From Homarus americanus (lineage: Eukaryota > Arthropoda > Malacostraca > Decapoda > Nephropidae): a stretch of 64,000 nt of DNA. Positions 13,081-26,327 of the stretch are shown here, one piece after another. Position numbers and translations under genes: made by a program. A model generated the notes under the pieces. The model worked only from the letters and a program-made list of their open reading frames with translations, was not told where the DNA came from and did no database searches. The stretch's first letter is position 1. The number at the start of each line of letters is the position of its first letter. The stretch spans positions 7,792,726 to 7,856,725 of the forward strand of contig NW_024726235.1 in the NCBI RefSeq assembly GCF_018991925.1, given 5' to 3'.

Positions 13081-13799
13081 GGTATAATATTAATAATAAA
13101 AATAATAATAATCATAATAAGTCATAGTTGACAGTCCTCACGGGGATAAAGCCTCGACTCTCACCTCACCCTGACCACGCGTACAACCATCACGAGGAGT
13201 GAGGTGTACAGTACAGCACCATCACAACAAGAACACTCAAAGATACATAGATCCCGGTTAATATTCCTAAGTCAAACAGTTACTGCCTATAGGTTCTTGT
13301 TTATATTATCACGGATACTTAGGCTAAGGATAAGAGTGAGTTGGTCACTCGTTACGGCAGCAGCTTAACCCCTGGACACGGCACCAACGCAAACACACAC
13401 ACACACACATACATACATATCAACACAGTCGTCTCTTCCTTCAACTCATCGCTTTATTTACGAAGGACCCCCACCCCCTACCATCCACACAGACACATTA
13501 AATCACTATAAACAAGAAAATCAACCAAGAAACCCCCAAAATTAAATAAACAATCACTTGCAACCCAAATCAACCGGTTGGATTGTTTAGGCACAGTAGC
13601 TGAACTTGCAAGATGTCACGCCACAGATGTAGACAGTAAGAGAAGCCTGTGAAGAGTTAGGTTGGGTACGTCTTGCTCATTCCCCGCCTGACTCCTCCAC
13701 CTGAGCCGGTGATCGCCCACTACAAGGTTCCGCGGGGGGTGGGTGGTTGGTGGGTGGTGGGCATGAAGAGTATGTTGGAGACAGCTGCCACATTACATC
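12000..13799. other. Intron DNA with microsatellites
   Basis: Contains A19 (12188), (GT)n at 12913-12941, (AAT)n at 13029-13115 and short AACCTAACCTAACCC at 12997-13014. No gene is seen. Confidence 0.6.
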
Positions 13800-14380
13800 C
13801 CTATCACTCTCCCTCCCCCAACACACACCCATAACACCACTCTCTCCTCAACACACCCCACTCACACACCCATAACACCACTCTCTCCTCAACACACACC
13901 CCCACTCACACACCCATAACACCACTCTCTCCTCAACACACCCTAAACACCACTCTCTCTCAACACACCCTAAACACCCACTCTCCTCAACACACCCTAA
14001 ACACCACTCTCTCCTCAACACACCCCCCACTCACACACCCATAACACCACTCTCTCTCAACACACCCCCACTCACACCACTCTCTCCTCAACACACCCCA
14101 CTCACACCACTCTCTCTCAACACACCCCCCACTCACACCACTCTCCTCAACACACCCCCACTCACACCACTCTCTCCTCAACACACCCCCACTCACACCA
14201 CTCTCTCCTCAACACACACACACCACCTCAACACACCCCTCACACCACTCTCTCTCTCCTCAACACACCCCCACTCACACCACTCTCTCCTCAACACACC
14301 CCCACTCACACCACTCTCTCCTCAACACACCCCCACTCACACCACTCTCTCCTCAACACACCCCGACTCACACACCCTTA
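13800..14380. repeat. Imperfect ACACACCCCCACTCACACCA array
   Basis: Units of 25-36 bp combining CTCTCTCCTCAACACACCC with CACTCACACC(CATAA). In SRF intron 1. Confidence 0.9.
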
Positions 14381-14694
14381 ACGCCACAAAACAGATTTCC
14401 CACCTACCCTTTGTATAGTATTGAACATACCCTCCATAACACTGGTTCAAATAAACGTTAACAAAAACAATCACACGATAACAAGTCCTGACAACCAAAG
14501 GCGAGGTGATCATAGACGCCGTGGCCGACCAACACAGACACAACATCAGATTCCCGACAAATAGTTAATAAAATATCGATATCTGGCGGCCGCATAAATA
14601 TTAACTTCCCCATCTGATGTTAAACCAACTTATAGAGAGCAATTAAGAGTGAGGTCGATTCATGTCGTGGTTACACATAGCGTCACCAAAACAG

Positions 14695-14725
<31 letters not shown>

Positions 14726-16640
14726 CCTAAGAAGAAGTAACAGCTGTCGAAGAATGATTAATGGGGCAGCCAGGAAAGAGTCATGTTGAGGTCATGGTTT
14801 CATTCTCGCATCAACGTTCACGCCATTGTGTTGTGTCGCCACTTTTTAAACTGCTTACGTGACCCCCCCCCCCTCGCCAAAAAAAATGGCATGACCCAAA
14901 CAGCATGTCATTATTTCCAAATAGGAATCATAGACAAACAGATAAATAGATAGACAAGTTTATTGACCACAAAAAATGCGCAAATAACATCTATAAAAAC
15001 ACTTAAGTCACGAAATAAAAACCGCATAAACTTTTTGGTCCACAAAGAATATAAACCAAAACCAGAAGATTTAAACGAAAAATAAAATCACAGACAACGA
15101 GTGTTCTTGGATATGATGAAGGAAAAAAACCACAAACACATAAATGAAGTACATACAAACAGAGGCGTGCAGTGTTTACAGTACAATTAAGCATCTAAAA
15201 CAGACTACATTAAAATGGACAAAATCATTATAAATAACTTTCCTCACATACAGTATTAGCAGTGGACAGTAGCTGCTTCATCGACGTAAAATTATAACTA
15301 CGGCACACACACAGATTAAGTCCGCTCCCCTACAGGTGGGCGGCAACCTCGACCCCGCCTATGCCACCTGCCCATGTAATAGCCTCTAGCTTATTTCACC
15401 TTACGGGTAACCTTCCTAACACTAACCTAACCACCCTAGGTGTCGTTAAGATGTTTAATCATCAGGTGAAATAATGTGAGGGTTAATCTTGAGGTGATCC
15501 ACATAATGTAATCTACCCAACCACGAGTAGAGTGTGACACAAGGCGGACTCATCATGAATAAACTACGGTGTATAGCTCCTAGATGAAGGTTGACCGTGG
15601 CCAGGTTTACTGTTGTCTTGTGGTAATGTGGTAATGTAATCTCTATCGTCTGGGGGGGAGGGGGGGTGGCCAGTTGAGGGGGTAGATAGAGCCAGGGGGA
15701 GGGGGAAGAGGACAAAGGGGGGTCGCGGAAGTGTCTAGCTACCTGAAGAATCCTTATATGTGAACATAACATTACTAGGTCACACACTCACACTCTCACA
15801 CGCGCGGGAGGCATTCGAGGTAACATAGAAAGGTATAAACAATCTTGAATACATATTCACCCAAACCTATAGGTATAGCGCGTGCGTACACGAATGCACA
15901 CACACACATACCTGTAGACATGGTGTAGGGACATGTTAATTAATATTGACGGATAGCTGCGAAAGACCATAGAAGCTGTGAACATTTCAAACATTTTAAC
16001 TGAAAATATAGCGGCCAATTTCAGATATATATAACGGGAATAAATTCGAGATGACCTTAACTACAAGATGATAAGCCAGGTGGGGGGATGAGTCCACATA
16101 GCAGGCACACTAAGGTAATTAGCAGATATTGGCTCACCTTCTGACCCTTACCCCACACATCAACCACTCCTTACCCTCCCCCTTCCCTCCATCCCTCCCC
16201 GCCCCTCTAGGGCTTCCGACACACCTCTCACACCTGAACCCCAGCCACACCCAGCGTCACCCTCCCCCAGCGTCACCATCTACGCTAAAGACAACAAGGT
16301 CAGCAAACATCTATTCACGTGACCAACACCTCGGGACACACACACACACCCTCCCTCCCTGCAGACACGCCAGATGCAAGCAACCGGAGACATAAACTAA
16401 ACCAGACTAAGGCTCCCCACACACTTCCTGTACCCTGAGTTACAACACCGCCCCCTAGCAACACCCGCACCAGCAAGACCCCAGACGATAACACAGCAAT
16501 AACAGCGACACTATCGGTAAGAAGCCTCAGCAGCCGCACCAGATAACAGCCAAAGAAGAAACAGCAGCAGAAGAAAACACCGGATGGCAGCAACCTTTAA
16601 AGTGGCAACGGGAAGCTGGAGTAATACGACCATCAACAAC

Positions 16641-16730
<90 letters not shown>

Positions 16731-17387
16731 GCTAACAGTAGGTAATGGACTGAGGGGCGGGCGGGCGCGATGGTCGGGCGCACATAGTAAACACTGGTTG
16801 TAAACTCCGTAGACTTTACCCAACCCAGCGCTGTTCAACCGCCTCCGTGTCACTGCGTCAGCCGATTATGTTCGTGTCACCATGTGTATCTATATTTTTG
16901 CATGTGTACCAGTGTGTGTGTGTGTAGGTGATGATTCTGTAGAAGGGTCTAGGTTGGAAGGTTTACACTACCAGAGGCAATAACAACCATCAAAACTCAG
17001 ATCGTTTACACCTTTACCAATTAATCGATCAAAACCCCATTAAAAATAAACACATACGCGTCCCACAACCCTTACAAACAATATCATTTAATAAACATAC
17101 ACATTTATATAACACCTACATAGTCCCTGGTCGTTGATGTGTAACTGCGTAGTCGAAACAAGTCGCTATCTTCCACCATAAACAAATAAAAATTATATTA
17201 ACCATTACTGATTTTATTTTGATATTTTCCCCCCCGAGATTAAAAAGTACACTAACATGAAGCAGGTGGGTGGGTGGGTGTGGTAGCTATTGTCACCAGC
17301 ACAGTGGAATTTTCTCCAGGCACCACCACACCTTTGTCTCCCTCCATGAAAAAAAAATTATAGCATACATACCATGTTAAATTTACG
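14381..17387. other. Intron DNA without genes
   Basis: Holds (ACAT)n at 14697-14727, (AAT)n at 16640-16728, the foldback repeat at 15388-15475 and unique AT-rich sequence. Open frames are not supported by codon pattern or recognisable domains. Confidence 0.6.
15388..15475. repeat. Foldback repeat with TTATTTCACCT termini
   Basis: CTTATTTCACCT at the left and AGGTGAAATAA at the right form inverted ends about 86 bp apart; the interior carries CTAACCTAACC. Single-ended relatives lie at 18655-18703 (+) and 21747-21794 (-), all in the SRF intron. The size and foldback structure suggest a small MITE-like family. Confidence 0.5.
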
Positions 17388-17642
17388 TCAATCACCAGTT
17401 AACCAGTGTGGATCAAACACCAGTTAACCAGTGTGGATCAATCACCAGTTAACCAGTGTGGATCAATCACCAGTTAACCAGTGTGGATCAATCACCAGTT
17501 AACCAGTGTGGATCAATCACCAGTTAACCAGTGTGGATCAATCACCAGTTAACCAGTGTGGATCAATCACCAGTTAACCAGTGTGGATCAATCACCAGTT
17601 AACCAGTGTGGATCAATCACCAGTTAACTAGTGTGGCTCAAT
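17388..17642. repeat. 25-bp tandem array
   Basis: Ten very homogeneous copies of ATCACCAGTTAACCAGTGTG + GATCA. The lack of divergence suggests recent expansion. Confidence 0.95.
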
Positions 17643-17967
17643 TACTAGCCCCAAAACCCATTAGTCAATAGCACAACAGCGGTAATGTTAGGAATCTTTC
17701 TAGACACAGGCAATAATGGGGGACATCCAGGGGGCAACACTGAACCATCCAGCAACACACACAATATCAAATGGACAACACCTAAACACCCAGCAACACT
17801 CATAATACCAAATAAGTGTGCGTGTAGGTTTGTCTGTCCTTCCATTCAATAAAAAAAAAATACAGATGGAGGCGTAGAATTGTGACCCATTCTCCTATAT
17901 TTTCAAACTCACCGAGGAAAAAAAAAGTACTTAGAATTCTGTTGCCTTTGAATGACCCGCATTATTT

Positions 17968-17971
17968 CACT

Positions 17972-18009
<38 letters not shown>

Positions 18010-18015
18010 TCTCTC
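17968..18015. repeat. (CT)n microsatellite
   Basis: Dinucleotide CT run with one interruption. Confidence 0.9.
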
Positions 18016-18109
18016 ATAAACAGGCAACATATTATGTGGAAAAAAATTGCATACCAAGTCTCGCTCAATCGGTAACGTCTTGATATTTACGATGACTAAC
18101 ACACTACCA

Positions 18110-18262
18110 AATGGGAGTACCACACGTTCCCTTCTGTGCACTCCTTACCATACAGGGGTACTACTGACTCCCTACCATACAGAGGTACCAAACACTCCCT
18201 ACCACAGGAGTACCACACGCTCTCTTAGGGGCTTCTGACACTCCCTACCATACAGATTAACA
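18110..18262. repeat. Short CTCCCTACCATACAG array
   Basis: About five imperfect copies of CTCCCTACCATACAGGGGTA-like units, just left of the promoter-like block. Confidence 0.7.
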
Positions 18263-18304
18263 CGGTCATTTAGTCCGTATTCAGAGATTTGTTTGATACT
18301 TGTA

Positions 18305-18470
18305 AAAACAACAAAGGCGGGAAAAGCGAGTCAGCCCCCCCCTCCTGCCGTGTCTTACTGTTTCCCCCGGCGGGTCAGTCAGTGAGGCCGGGCGTCAGGG
18401 AGCCGCCTCACTCGCAAGATGGCGGCTCACAGCTCCCCCCAACTCACCAAGGTCGTAATAACAGAGTAAT
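18305..18470 (+). promoter_or_regulatory. CpG-rich promoter-like block with perfect TISU start, inside SRF intron
   Basis: Within AT-rich intron DNA this block carries, in order on the plus strand, an E2F-like GGCGGGAAAA (18316-18325), an arthropod initiator TCAGTC (18375-18380) and CAAGATGGCGGC (18415-18426). The last is an exact match to the TISU consensus SAASATGGCGGC, which joins a YY1 site to a start codon in genes with very short 5' UTRs. The ATG at 18419 opens a 16-codon frame (MAAHSSPQLTK...) ending in TAA; a weak donor GTAATA lies at about 18454. On the other strand ACCTTG|GTGAGT is a strong donor, so a minus-strand exon is the alternative. No downstream exon could be identified. Confidence 0.4.
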
Positions 18471-18654
18471 TTATGTGCAAATATCCTACTTCCTTGACAA
18501 GCCACGACTTGCTTTGTCTTTAGCACTGTTCTGTGTTCTCCTGTTCGATGACAACGTGGCTGAGCCCATGGTAGAGGAGGTAGAGCAACACACACACAAT
18601 ACTTACCGGTTATGCGACAAACATTGAGTCACATGAAGATTAGCACACCTCCGC

Positions 18655-18703
18655 TTATTTCACCTGATGATTAAAACACCTTTAAGCTAACCTAACCTAA
18701 GCT
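18655..18703 (+). repeat. Half-copy of the TTATTTCACCT foldback repeat
   Basis: This copy begins CTTATTTCACCTGATGATTA and runs into GCTAACCTAACCTAAG, matching the right arm of the 15388-15475 element read on the minus strand. No second terminus is visible. Confidence 0.5.
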
Positions 18704-19785
18704 GGGGGTAATGGAGTAAATCTTCGTATGATCCCAAACATTACTACAAGAAAAACCAACTATGAAGGCGTTATGGATTAGTTTACGTGTACACTTATTA
18801 TAACAAGCAGTAGCAGTACTAGTTCCCTCCTGGTGCCGCTATCGTGTGACCCAGCCACTGCAGGCCACTCACTATACTGTACATTACATCTCCCAAGTGT
18901 TTACACGTGTTAAATATAAATAAAATCCAGGTATTAGTGAGTGGTGAACAGGGACAGCACTTAAGAACAGACGGACAAACGAACGAAGGTCACAACCCCT
19001 TCTTGAGAAACCAGTTAAGAAAAGAATAGGATTCGGTTGATGTCGCCACTGGAGAAAAAAAAATATCCCACTGTTACTCGTTCAACCTAATCCCCCAAAG
19101 TACACCCAGGGAATTACTATAACACCTGACTACACCACAGCAGAGAAGGTTACCGTGAAAACCGAGGCCGCGGTGGTGAGGGGTCGTGTGGGCTGCCCGA
19201 GGAACATCGTGCGCGCGCATATATTCGAAGTAACCCAATACTCTGGCAACTCCTCCACTCACTCCTATAACATATACCTATAGTCCAGTAAGCACACGCA
19301 CATCACCAACGTCAATGTATTCCTCAATATATAACGAAGATAAAGAAGAAAACACACCCCCTGGCATTACCTTAACTGTGTATGTATTCCTCGTTGTACA
19401 TGTGACACTGCAGGGAAGAAACAAAAGGTTTACGCTAGTCCACAAACAACGTTATTATTGATCTACTCCGCCGTGTTGAACAATCCACGATATATTATCT
19501 CTAAGACATTTGTTCAGAGGATGGCGTGATTCAGTAACTTCTCCCCGCAATGATAAGTCACGCCAGCATGTGAGACTCCATGTGTGTGTACAGTACAGTA
19601 TGTATGTATGTAATCCTAGGTTTTCGACTCTCTCCTATGATTACAGCAACTATAATGTAATGTTTTGTATTTTCGGTTTCCTTCAAGAGAGGTATATAAT
19701 AAAATACAAGATCTTATGAATGTAGACCCAGAACTGTACACAGTATACAGTTTATAACACCGTTCCTTCAACCTTAGTATGACGA

Positions 19786-20625
19786 GCGACCAAGCCTTAA
19801 CCACGCGACCAAGCCTTAACCACGCGACCAAGCCTTAACCACGCGACCAGGCCTGAACCACTTGACCATAAGAACATAAGAATGGAGGAAACTGCAGAGG
19901 GCCTATTGGCCCATACTGGGCAGTCCCATTTACACCCAACCCCTATTGCTCATATATCCATCCAACCTAAGTTTGAAACTATCCAGCGTATTCGAGTTAA
20001 TGATGATGTTTGGTAACTTGTTCCATTCATCCACTACTCAATTTCCAAACCAATGTTTATCTATTTCGCGCCTAAATCTAAATTTGTTTAATTTAAAACC
20101 ATTGTTACGAGTTCGCTCCTGGTTGGATAGTTTGAGTACCTTTGTAATGCCCCCTTTGTTTAGCCCTGACTTCCATTTATACACCTCTATCATATCGCCC
20201 CCCACTCTACGTCTCTCGAGGGAGTGCAAATTAAGATGCCTTAATCTGTCTCTGTACTCAAGGTTCCTAATGCCCGAGAATAGTCTTGTCATTCTCCTCT
20301 GAATTCTTTCTAGTGGTTCAATATCCATTCTGTAATGCGGTTACCAATATTGAACTGAGTAATCCAGGTGTGGTCTCACAAGCGCAAGATATAGTTTTAG
20401 GATGACCTCGCTAGTCTTGTAACTAACTCTCCTTTGTATGAACCCAAGTACTTTATTAGCCTTGTTTCGAGCAAATACACATTGTTTACTTGGCTTAAGA
20501 TTCCTACTTATCATTACTCTTAAATCTTTCTGACGTGACCAGGCCTTAACCACGTGCCGCAGGCCTTAACCACGTGACCAGGCCTTAACCACGTGACCTA
20601 GCCTTAACCGCGTGACCATTACTAC
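19786..20625. repeat. 19-bp tandem array (GACCAAGCCTTAACCACG) split by the LINE
   Basis: Units of GACCAAGCCTTAACCACGC type fill 19786-19866 and, after the LINE insert, 20531-20625. The right half drifts to GACCAGGCCTTAACCACGT. A TGAC at both junctions may be a short target-site duplication. Confidence 0.7.
19867..20530 (-). mobile_element. LINE (CR1-like) 3' end, 5'-truncated
   Basis: Read on the minus strand this is the last part of a non-LTR reverse transcriptase followed by a short 3' UTR. One frame (20553-20341) ends in ALVRPHLDYSVQYW; the next (20328-20038) has LERIQRRMTRLFSGIRNLEY, then RDRLRHLNLHSLERRRVGGD and MIEVYKW, the usual RT C-terminal region. A third piece reads DEWNKLPN. It ends with the octamer-like tail TTCTTATGTTCTTATG, which resembles CR1 3' tails. 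Several in-frame stops make it a dead copy. It is inserted in a 19-bp tandem array. Confidence 0.8.
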
Positions 20626-20899
20626 GCTCCTCACCTACACTAAGTTGAGCCAATAGTAACAATGACTTAAAACTCCCTGTGTACGATGACTTAATCCCTT
20701 GAATATAACACAAGGATTATATACGTACCCTTAATACGCCCTTCAGCTTGACGTCTCCACTAACCCCTTGGAGTGCATCAAGACCTGAGTGATGATGCCC
20801 CCCGCTTAAACAAGACCAATCAACCCTTGAGTATTAAATTTCAGTATCCTAAACTTTAACTTTTATGTACTATTTGAGCACCTGCGTGTGTATGTGTGT

Positions 20900-20995
20900 G
20901 TGTGTAATAATAATAAATAATAATAATAATAATTAACGGTTTATTGAAAAAGTTCTGCAGCCCGAAGGCTGAAAATATACATTGGACAAAAAATT
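20900..20995. repeat. Interspersed repeat tail (AACGGTTTATT type), copy 1
   Basis: An (AAT)n run followed by AACGGTTTATT and GGCTGAAAATATACA. The same arrangement occurs at 42998-43080, so this is a transposon end, probably the 3' tail of a minus-strand LINE. Confidence 0.5.
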
Positions 20996-21746
20996 ACTTA
21001 TTACATACAAAGACATGAGGTGGGTGGGTCGTTTAATAAAAGCTTTCATTACTGAAAGAAGGAACATGAATTGAACATACAAATTATTATAGTTTACAGT
21101 TGATGGCCCGGGCCTGGACTGGTCATGGAGACACCAGGTGGTGTGGTGCTCACGTGTAGTAACTCGTCCTCGGGTGTTGATATGAAGGACCTCACGTGGT
21201 CAAGGGGTCACCGGGTGGTGTGATGTTCACGTGGTGCAGTAACTCGTCCTCGGGTGTTGTGTGTGTCATGAGGCATGGCTTCGATGATCCCACAACCCAA
21301 CCTTCAGAACATCTTGGCTCAGTACCTACGATGGCTTGAATTACATGGGCGGTGTCCTCAAGGGGTTCAGCTGCTTGCGGGAGTGACTGTAAGTCTTCTC
21401 GTCTACCAACTTAAAAGCATTACTTGTATCAGAGACTCAAAAGTTGTTATTATTATTATTAATTTGTTTATTTTTCTGAGGAGGAGAACTTATGCGTTTA
21501 TGTATATTCAAAGTTGCCACAGCATTTTTTTCCCTTTGGAGATGGACTTCTGTATATTAAAGAAAATCGTTTATCGTGTCTTTGGAAAATATCCATTGTT
21601 CCGCCAACTTTGTATCTCTGAAATTCAACTTGGACAAAAATTCAGGTGTGTTGGGCAGGTAAAGTCTCTCCTGTTGCTCCACGAACACGGAGATTGAGAC
21701 TCGTTAACCCCAAGCAATAGACACTGATGCTTTATTCTGTCATAAA

Positions 21747-21794
21747 AGTTAGGTTAGGTTAGCATTAGGGTTTGTTAATCTGAAGGTGAAATAA
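21747..21794 (-). repeat. Half-copy of the TTATTTCACCT foldback repeat
   Basis: On the minus strand it reads GGCTTATTTCACCTTCAGAT and continues into GCTAACCTAACCTAAC. It is the same unit as at 18655-18703, with diverged spacing. No second terminus was found. Confidence 0.45.
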
Positions 21795-21799
21795 GCCGG

Positions 21800-23441
21800 G
21801 GCCAAATTTCTGGTACTTCAGGTTATCTGTTTTTTGAGATGTGACTTCCCTATTACAATAACAGGAACAACGGTAATTCTATTTTAAAACTTAATTAATT
21901 CCACAGGTTTAATCCTTCTGACACTATGTCTCAAAGAACTAAAGACACCTTTATATGTGATTCTGGTCTGGTTATAAACGCGGTATTCTAGTAAATAAAA
22001 GCCGCCAGGAGCGAAGGAACTCGTGTCGTTGTCAAATAGATCCACGGAGGCGTCTCGCTGCCAGAGAGTGATGCAGTACCTGTATAATAAACCTTAGCAA
22101 TCCTTTATTACGATGAACAATAAAACAATATAATACCTGTACTTGCAAGTCTCCGTTAATCCGCCCGGCGTCTCTATCCACCCATCTTACTACTCCTGGG
22201 ATATGATAGGAAGATCCCCTAGGAACTGGGAAGAATAATCTGGGATGATACTATGGACGGGTGACAATAATTAGGGAGATGAAGGTATAGTGTGGGGGCG
22301 CTTCCAAAGAACACCGTACACCCCCTCCAGGCTGCCCGTATTAACAACTTGGGTGAGAGAAGGCAATACAGTACTGCTAGTCGCCCCGTCCCAAACTGTT
22401 ATGCAGTCTTAACATCGGGTTGGTACTGGCGGTTAACATGGATACCGAATGATAGTGCTTATAAAGGGGTTATATAGCGGTTTAGTGTAGAAAAAAACCA
22501 GAAGGATGATGTATAATGACTACGGAGAGAACGTGAGCATACATTCAGAGATTGAGATAAAATTATGCGTACAGACAACTCTTAACGCAGTGAGGATGAT
22601 TTACACTCATATAGGGAAGGTTTATACATCTTTTGACCAAGAACTAGTAACAGGATATATTCAGCCGCATTCGAAAGTTCCTTACGTGTGAAATTTACAA
22701 GTCGCTTAGGGAGAGGAGCACACCAGGCAGGCTCGACGTAACTGAAAAATACAAATAAATTCATCTTTGCTGATCATGACCTGAATATAGATGGCTCTAG
22801 CTTTGGTGTTAAAAATAATAATTATAAAAAATAAGATGCATCCATACTGCTGGTTGATGGCTCTGAGTCTTCTTGAATGGCTCGAAGCTCCTGAACTCAA
22901 AGGTTTAACTGACTGGAAGTGTCGTCGATCCGAAAATTAATAGATACCGTTCAACCACTCTATGAGGTTTCTACGTTCTGAAGCTTTGATTAACTGAACT
23001 TCAATTTCATTAACGAAGAACCATCGAATTAACAAGTTTTATGGAAGAGCGAACATCTGGATTATCTGCTCCAGGAACAATCATCATCTAGGGCAACTGG
23101 TCCTCGAAACATAATCATGGGACAGGAATAATGTTCAGATTATTCCGAAGAACAACCCGTATTTACCTCACCGCTAGCGACAAGTACTGTACACTCATCT
23201 ATACTATGACCAAAGTGTGGACATGGCGCTCACTTGATGCCTCTGTTAGTTAAGTTTAGTCAATACTATATACTGTACTAGAAGCAAAACATACTTTGTT
23301 ACCATAGTCCCCAGTCATCTACTCCAACAAGCTTTCCATTCTTTCTCGACTCGACAAATATGAGACTTTTCACTAAAACTCGTTATTACATCATACTTCT
23401 CTCTTTACCGGTTACCCTATTATAATAAAAAGGTCCTTACC

Positions 23442-23540
<99 letters not shown>

Positions 23541-26320
23541 GAGGTACAACTGCTATGATCTTGAGAGCCGACCGTCATTTTGGACTGTCTTGGCTCGTAA
23601 TAAATATTTGTCTGAGAGGGAATGAGTGCTGCACGATTTTTGTCACCCGACGAAGCAACCTTCACATAAATGTCCAAGGGGGGACCAAAAAAGGTTAGAA
23701 ATTAGTTACGCTAAAATAAATCGCAATTTAAATATGTCATGTTTATAATATTAACAATTTAGTCCTGGAATAAAAACTTTAGGGCGCCAGCATTATGACG
23801 ACAAAACCCCCAGACTTTTTTTTTAATATTTATGACGAAAAACATCAGACTTATATTTTTATATTTTTATACTTGCGGTTTTCTTATATGATCCTTCTTC
23901 ACTAGACTGCCCCCTACTCTTAAAACTGATGTACAGTACCAACAACCGGGTAATAGCTGTGGTCAACGTTACATTAGTAAAGCCGAGCGGCAGTCACTAA
24001 AAAAAAAAAAAAAAAGTAAATTAAAGAGAACTTAAGGAAGTATGAGACATTATTGGGTACAAAATGGATAAAAGAGTTATCTCACAAACAACCATAGTGG
24101 TAAATACAACCAACTTTATAAGGGTTTTGGCCATGATAAGACCAATATGGCCAAATGTACACAGAAAAAAAACTATCTACACCCACCTGAGTCCGATGTG
24201 TTTAGGAATGAACACAATGTACAGCAGTTTCGGTTGTCAAGGATTCAGATAGAGTGGTCAGAATTGTTCGTCCATCGTGTCATATTGTATCAACGAGGAA
24301 AGGGGCAGATATACTGTATACAGGTATATATATTTTTTTTTTTTGACGAGTGTGTACAACCTTAGCCCGCTCTCGTAGCCTGGCTTACCCACGCGCGCGT
24401 TTCATTCAAGACCCCTGTCGCCCACCAACTGTTTTTGCGATATATTATTTTTATCAGACAATAAATCAGCCAAACCCGTTTTTATTGGCACTTCATAAAT
24501 AAAAACATTTAACTAAAACTGCATCTTACACATACCTAGGCTGGTAGTGGTGCATTCAGCGAGAGGAAGTAATGTCCAAGTAAAAAAAAAATCTTAAAAG
24601 TCGTTTTAAAGATAATTTAAGGTGAGGTACTTTGTTTATGCCTTATTATTAGAGACTTTACCTTCTTCATCGCTCCCTACCATCACTTACACCAAGTACC
24701 ATCTAACATAAACAGTGTGTGTGTGTGAAACCATGATATAAACACTTTAGCTCCACAGTATGAGCCGGATAACACCAGCGTCAATAATGACCCTTTGCTA
24801 TATACACTTATTATTAACAACAACCAGATCAAGATTTCGCCTAATAGCATTGATGGCACCCTAAAAGATGGCTCATTATTACAGACATGTTCGCGTACAC
24901 TCCCACGTCGGGATGGCAAGGATTAAAACACAAGATAAGATTTTTAAATGTTAGTGTTGGAACATCATCGACACCACGAGGCGAAGTAAACATTTTCTTT
25001 TCTTTAAGAAGGAGGGAAGGAGGGCAGGGTGGTCACCAGAACACAACATGTCCACTGTATGTATGTACTAGTTCCAAATGCTGTACTATCAGAAGACGCG
25101 CTTTAATACAACGAATTATCTGAACCAAACAATAATTCACGTTCTTCCGTTCAGTTGTATCCTTATTCCACCAAATGAAGACTGAAATTTTGTTGTTAAG
25201 TCATACTACCAGGCTATTCTCAACACAGCTTACCCACATCAACACGACTGTGGCTTCGGTTTGGACTCACACCGGAACACTCAAGCAGCTCTGAAACATT
25301 GAACGTGGCGATGTCTGGCCAGGATGTGATAACTCGACAACGCATCGTCCCCAGTAGAAATGTTATTGAAGAATTACACACCGGTCACACACGTCCATCG
25401 CTCACAACACTCAACTATCTATACAAAATTGTGTTGAAAAACTATGACACATACGATGGATTTTGCCAACCTTACCGAGACCCCCCCCCCCTCCCCAACC
25501 AAGTAGAGATAGTTTTTTGAGTGACTATACAGTACATATTCCTGACGAAACTAAAGAAAATAAAAAAAATGATACTTGCTAAGAAGTGAAGACATTCCTC
25601 CCTCTTGTTATATTAAATGCATAAAATGATCAAAATGATATATGTGTTTTGAAGACTTCACGCGTTATTGAATATATAAGATGGAGGGCGCCGACGACTG
25701 ACGTTTATGTCCGGGTTGCACCATCTCGGCCACGATGGTTGGTGGGAGAGGTGTGTGTTGTGGACTTTTTTCCTCTCTGCTTCACCTCGTTCCCCTTCCC
25801 TCTTTCCCAATAACAACAATAAATAAAACTTCTATGACAGTTTAAGGATTTGTATTGTACCCCCTCCTCACCTCCCCGCCAAACAATGAATTTCCCGCAC
25901 GGCAGACAACACCCGCCAGTGTGAGGGACATAACCAAGGATTTATTTTTTATAGCCTGATTTTTTATTTGTATTTTTTTTTTGCAAATTCAGTGCTAAAT
26001 CTTTAATTGCACACCACAAAATATGTCTTAATAACAAATGGTGTGGGAGACGGCCACCTGAATAAGACGAATGCCTCCCAGGTACAGTACAGTACATACC
26101 TACAACTCTATTACTAAAATTGTGCATCTTTTAGTTTTTTCTTTAATTCTTACGTTACTTCTTGTGAAGAAAATATTACATTATGCTAATAAAACCACAA
26201 ATATCCATTAGTTTTAAACCCTAAGTAAGTACAGTAATCCAAGGCTACATATAAACAAGTTTATTCAATTTCAAGGTGTGTAATAATGTATATCACCTGG
26301 TGGTATGGAAATACCTACAG
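21800..26320. other. Intron DNA without genes
   Basis: Mostly unique AT-rich sequence; (AT)n with CA-rich edges at 23442-23541 and a few homopolymers. CCAAAAAAGG at 23685-23694 fits the CArG consensus but is A-rich. No coding exon is recognised. Confidence 0.6.
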
Positions 26321-26327
26321 ACAGGTA

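Noticed and set aside
17388..17642. CRISPR-like direct repeats
   Set aside because: Contiguous 25-bp units without spacers in a eukaryotic intron; a plain minisatellite.
21275..21697. 140-codon frame starting MASMIPQPNLQ as a possible exon
   Set aside because: A donor-like GTAAGT follows about 40 codons in, but no homology, partner exon or promoter signal supports it.
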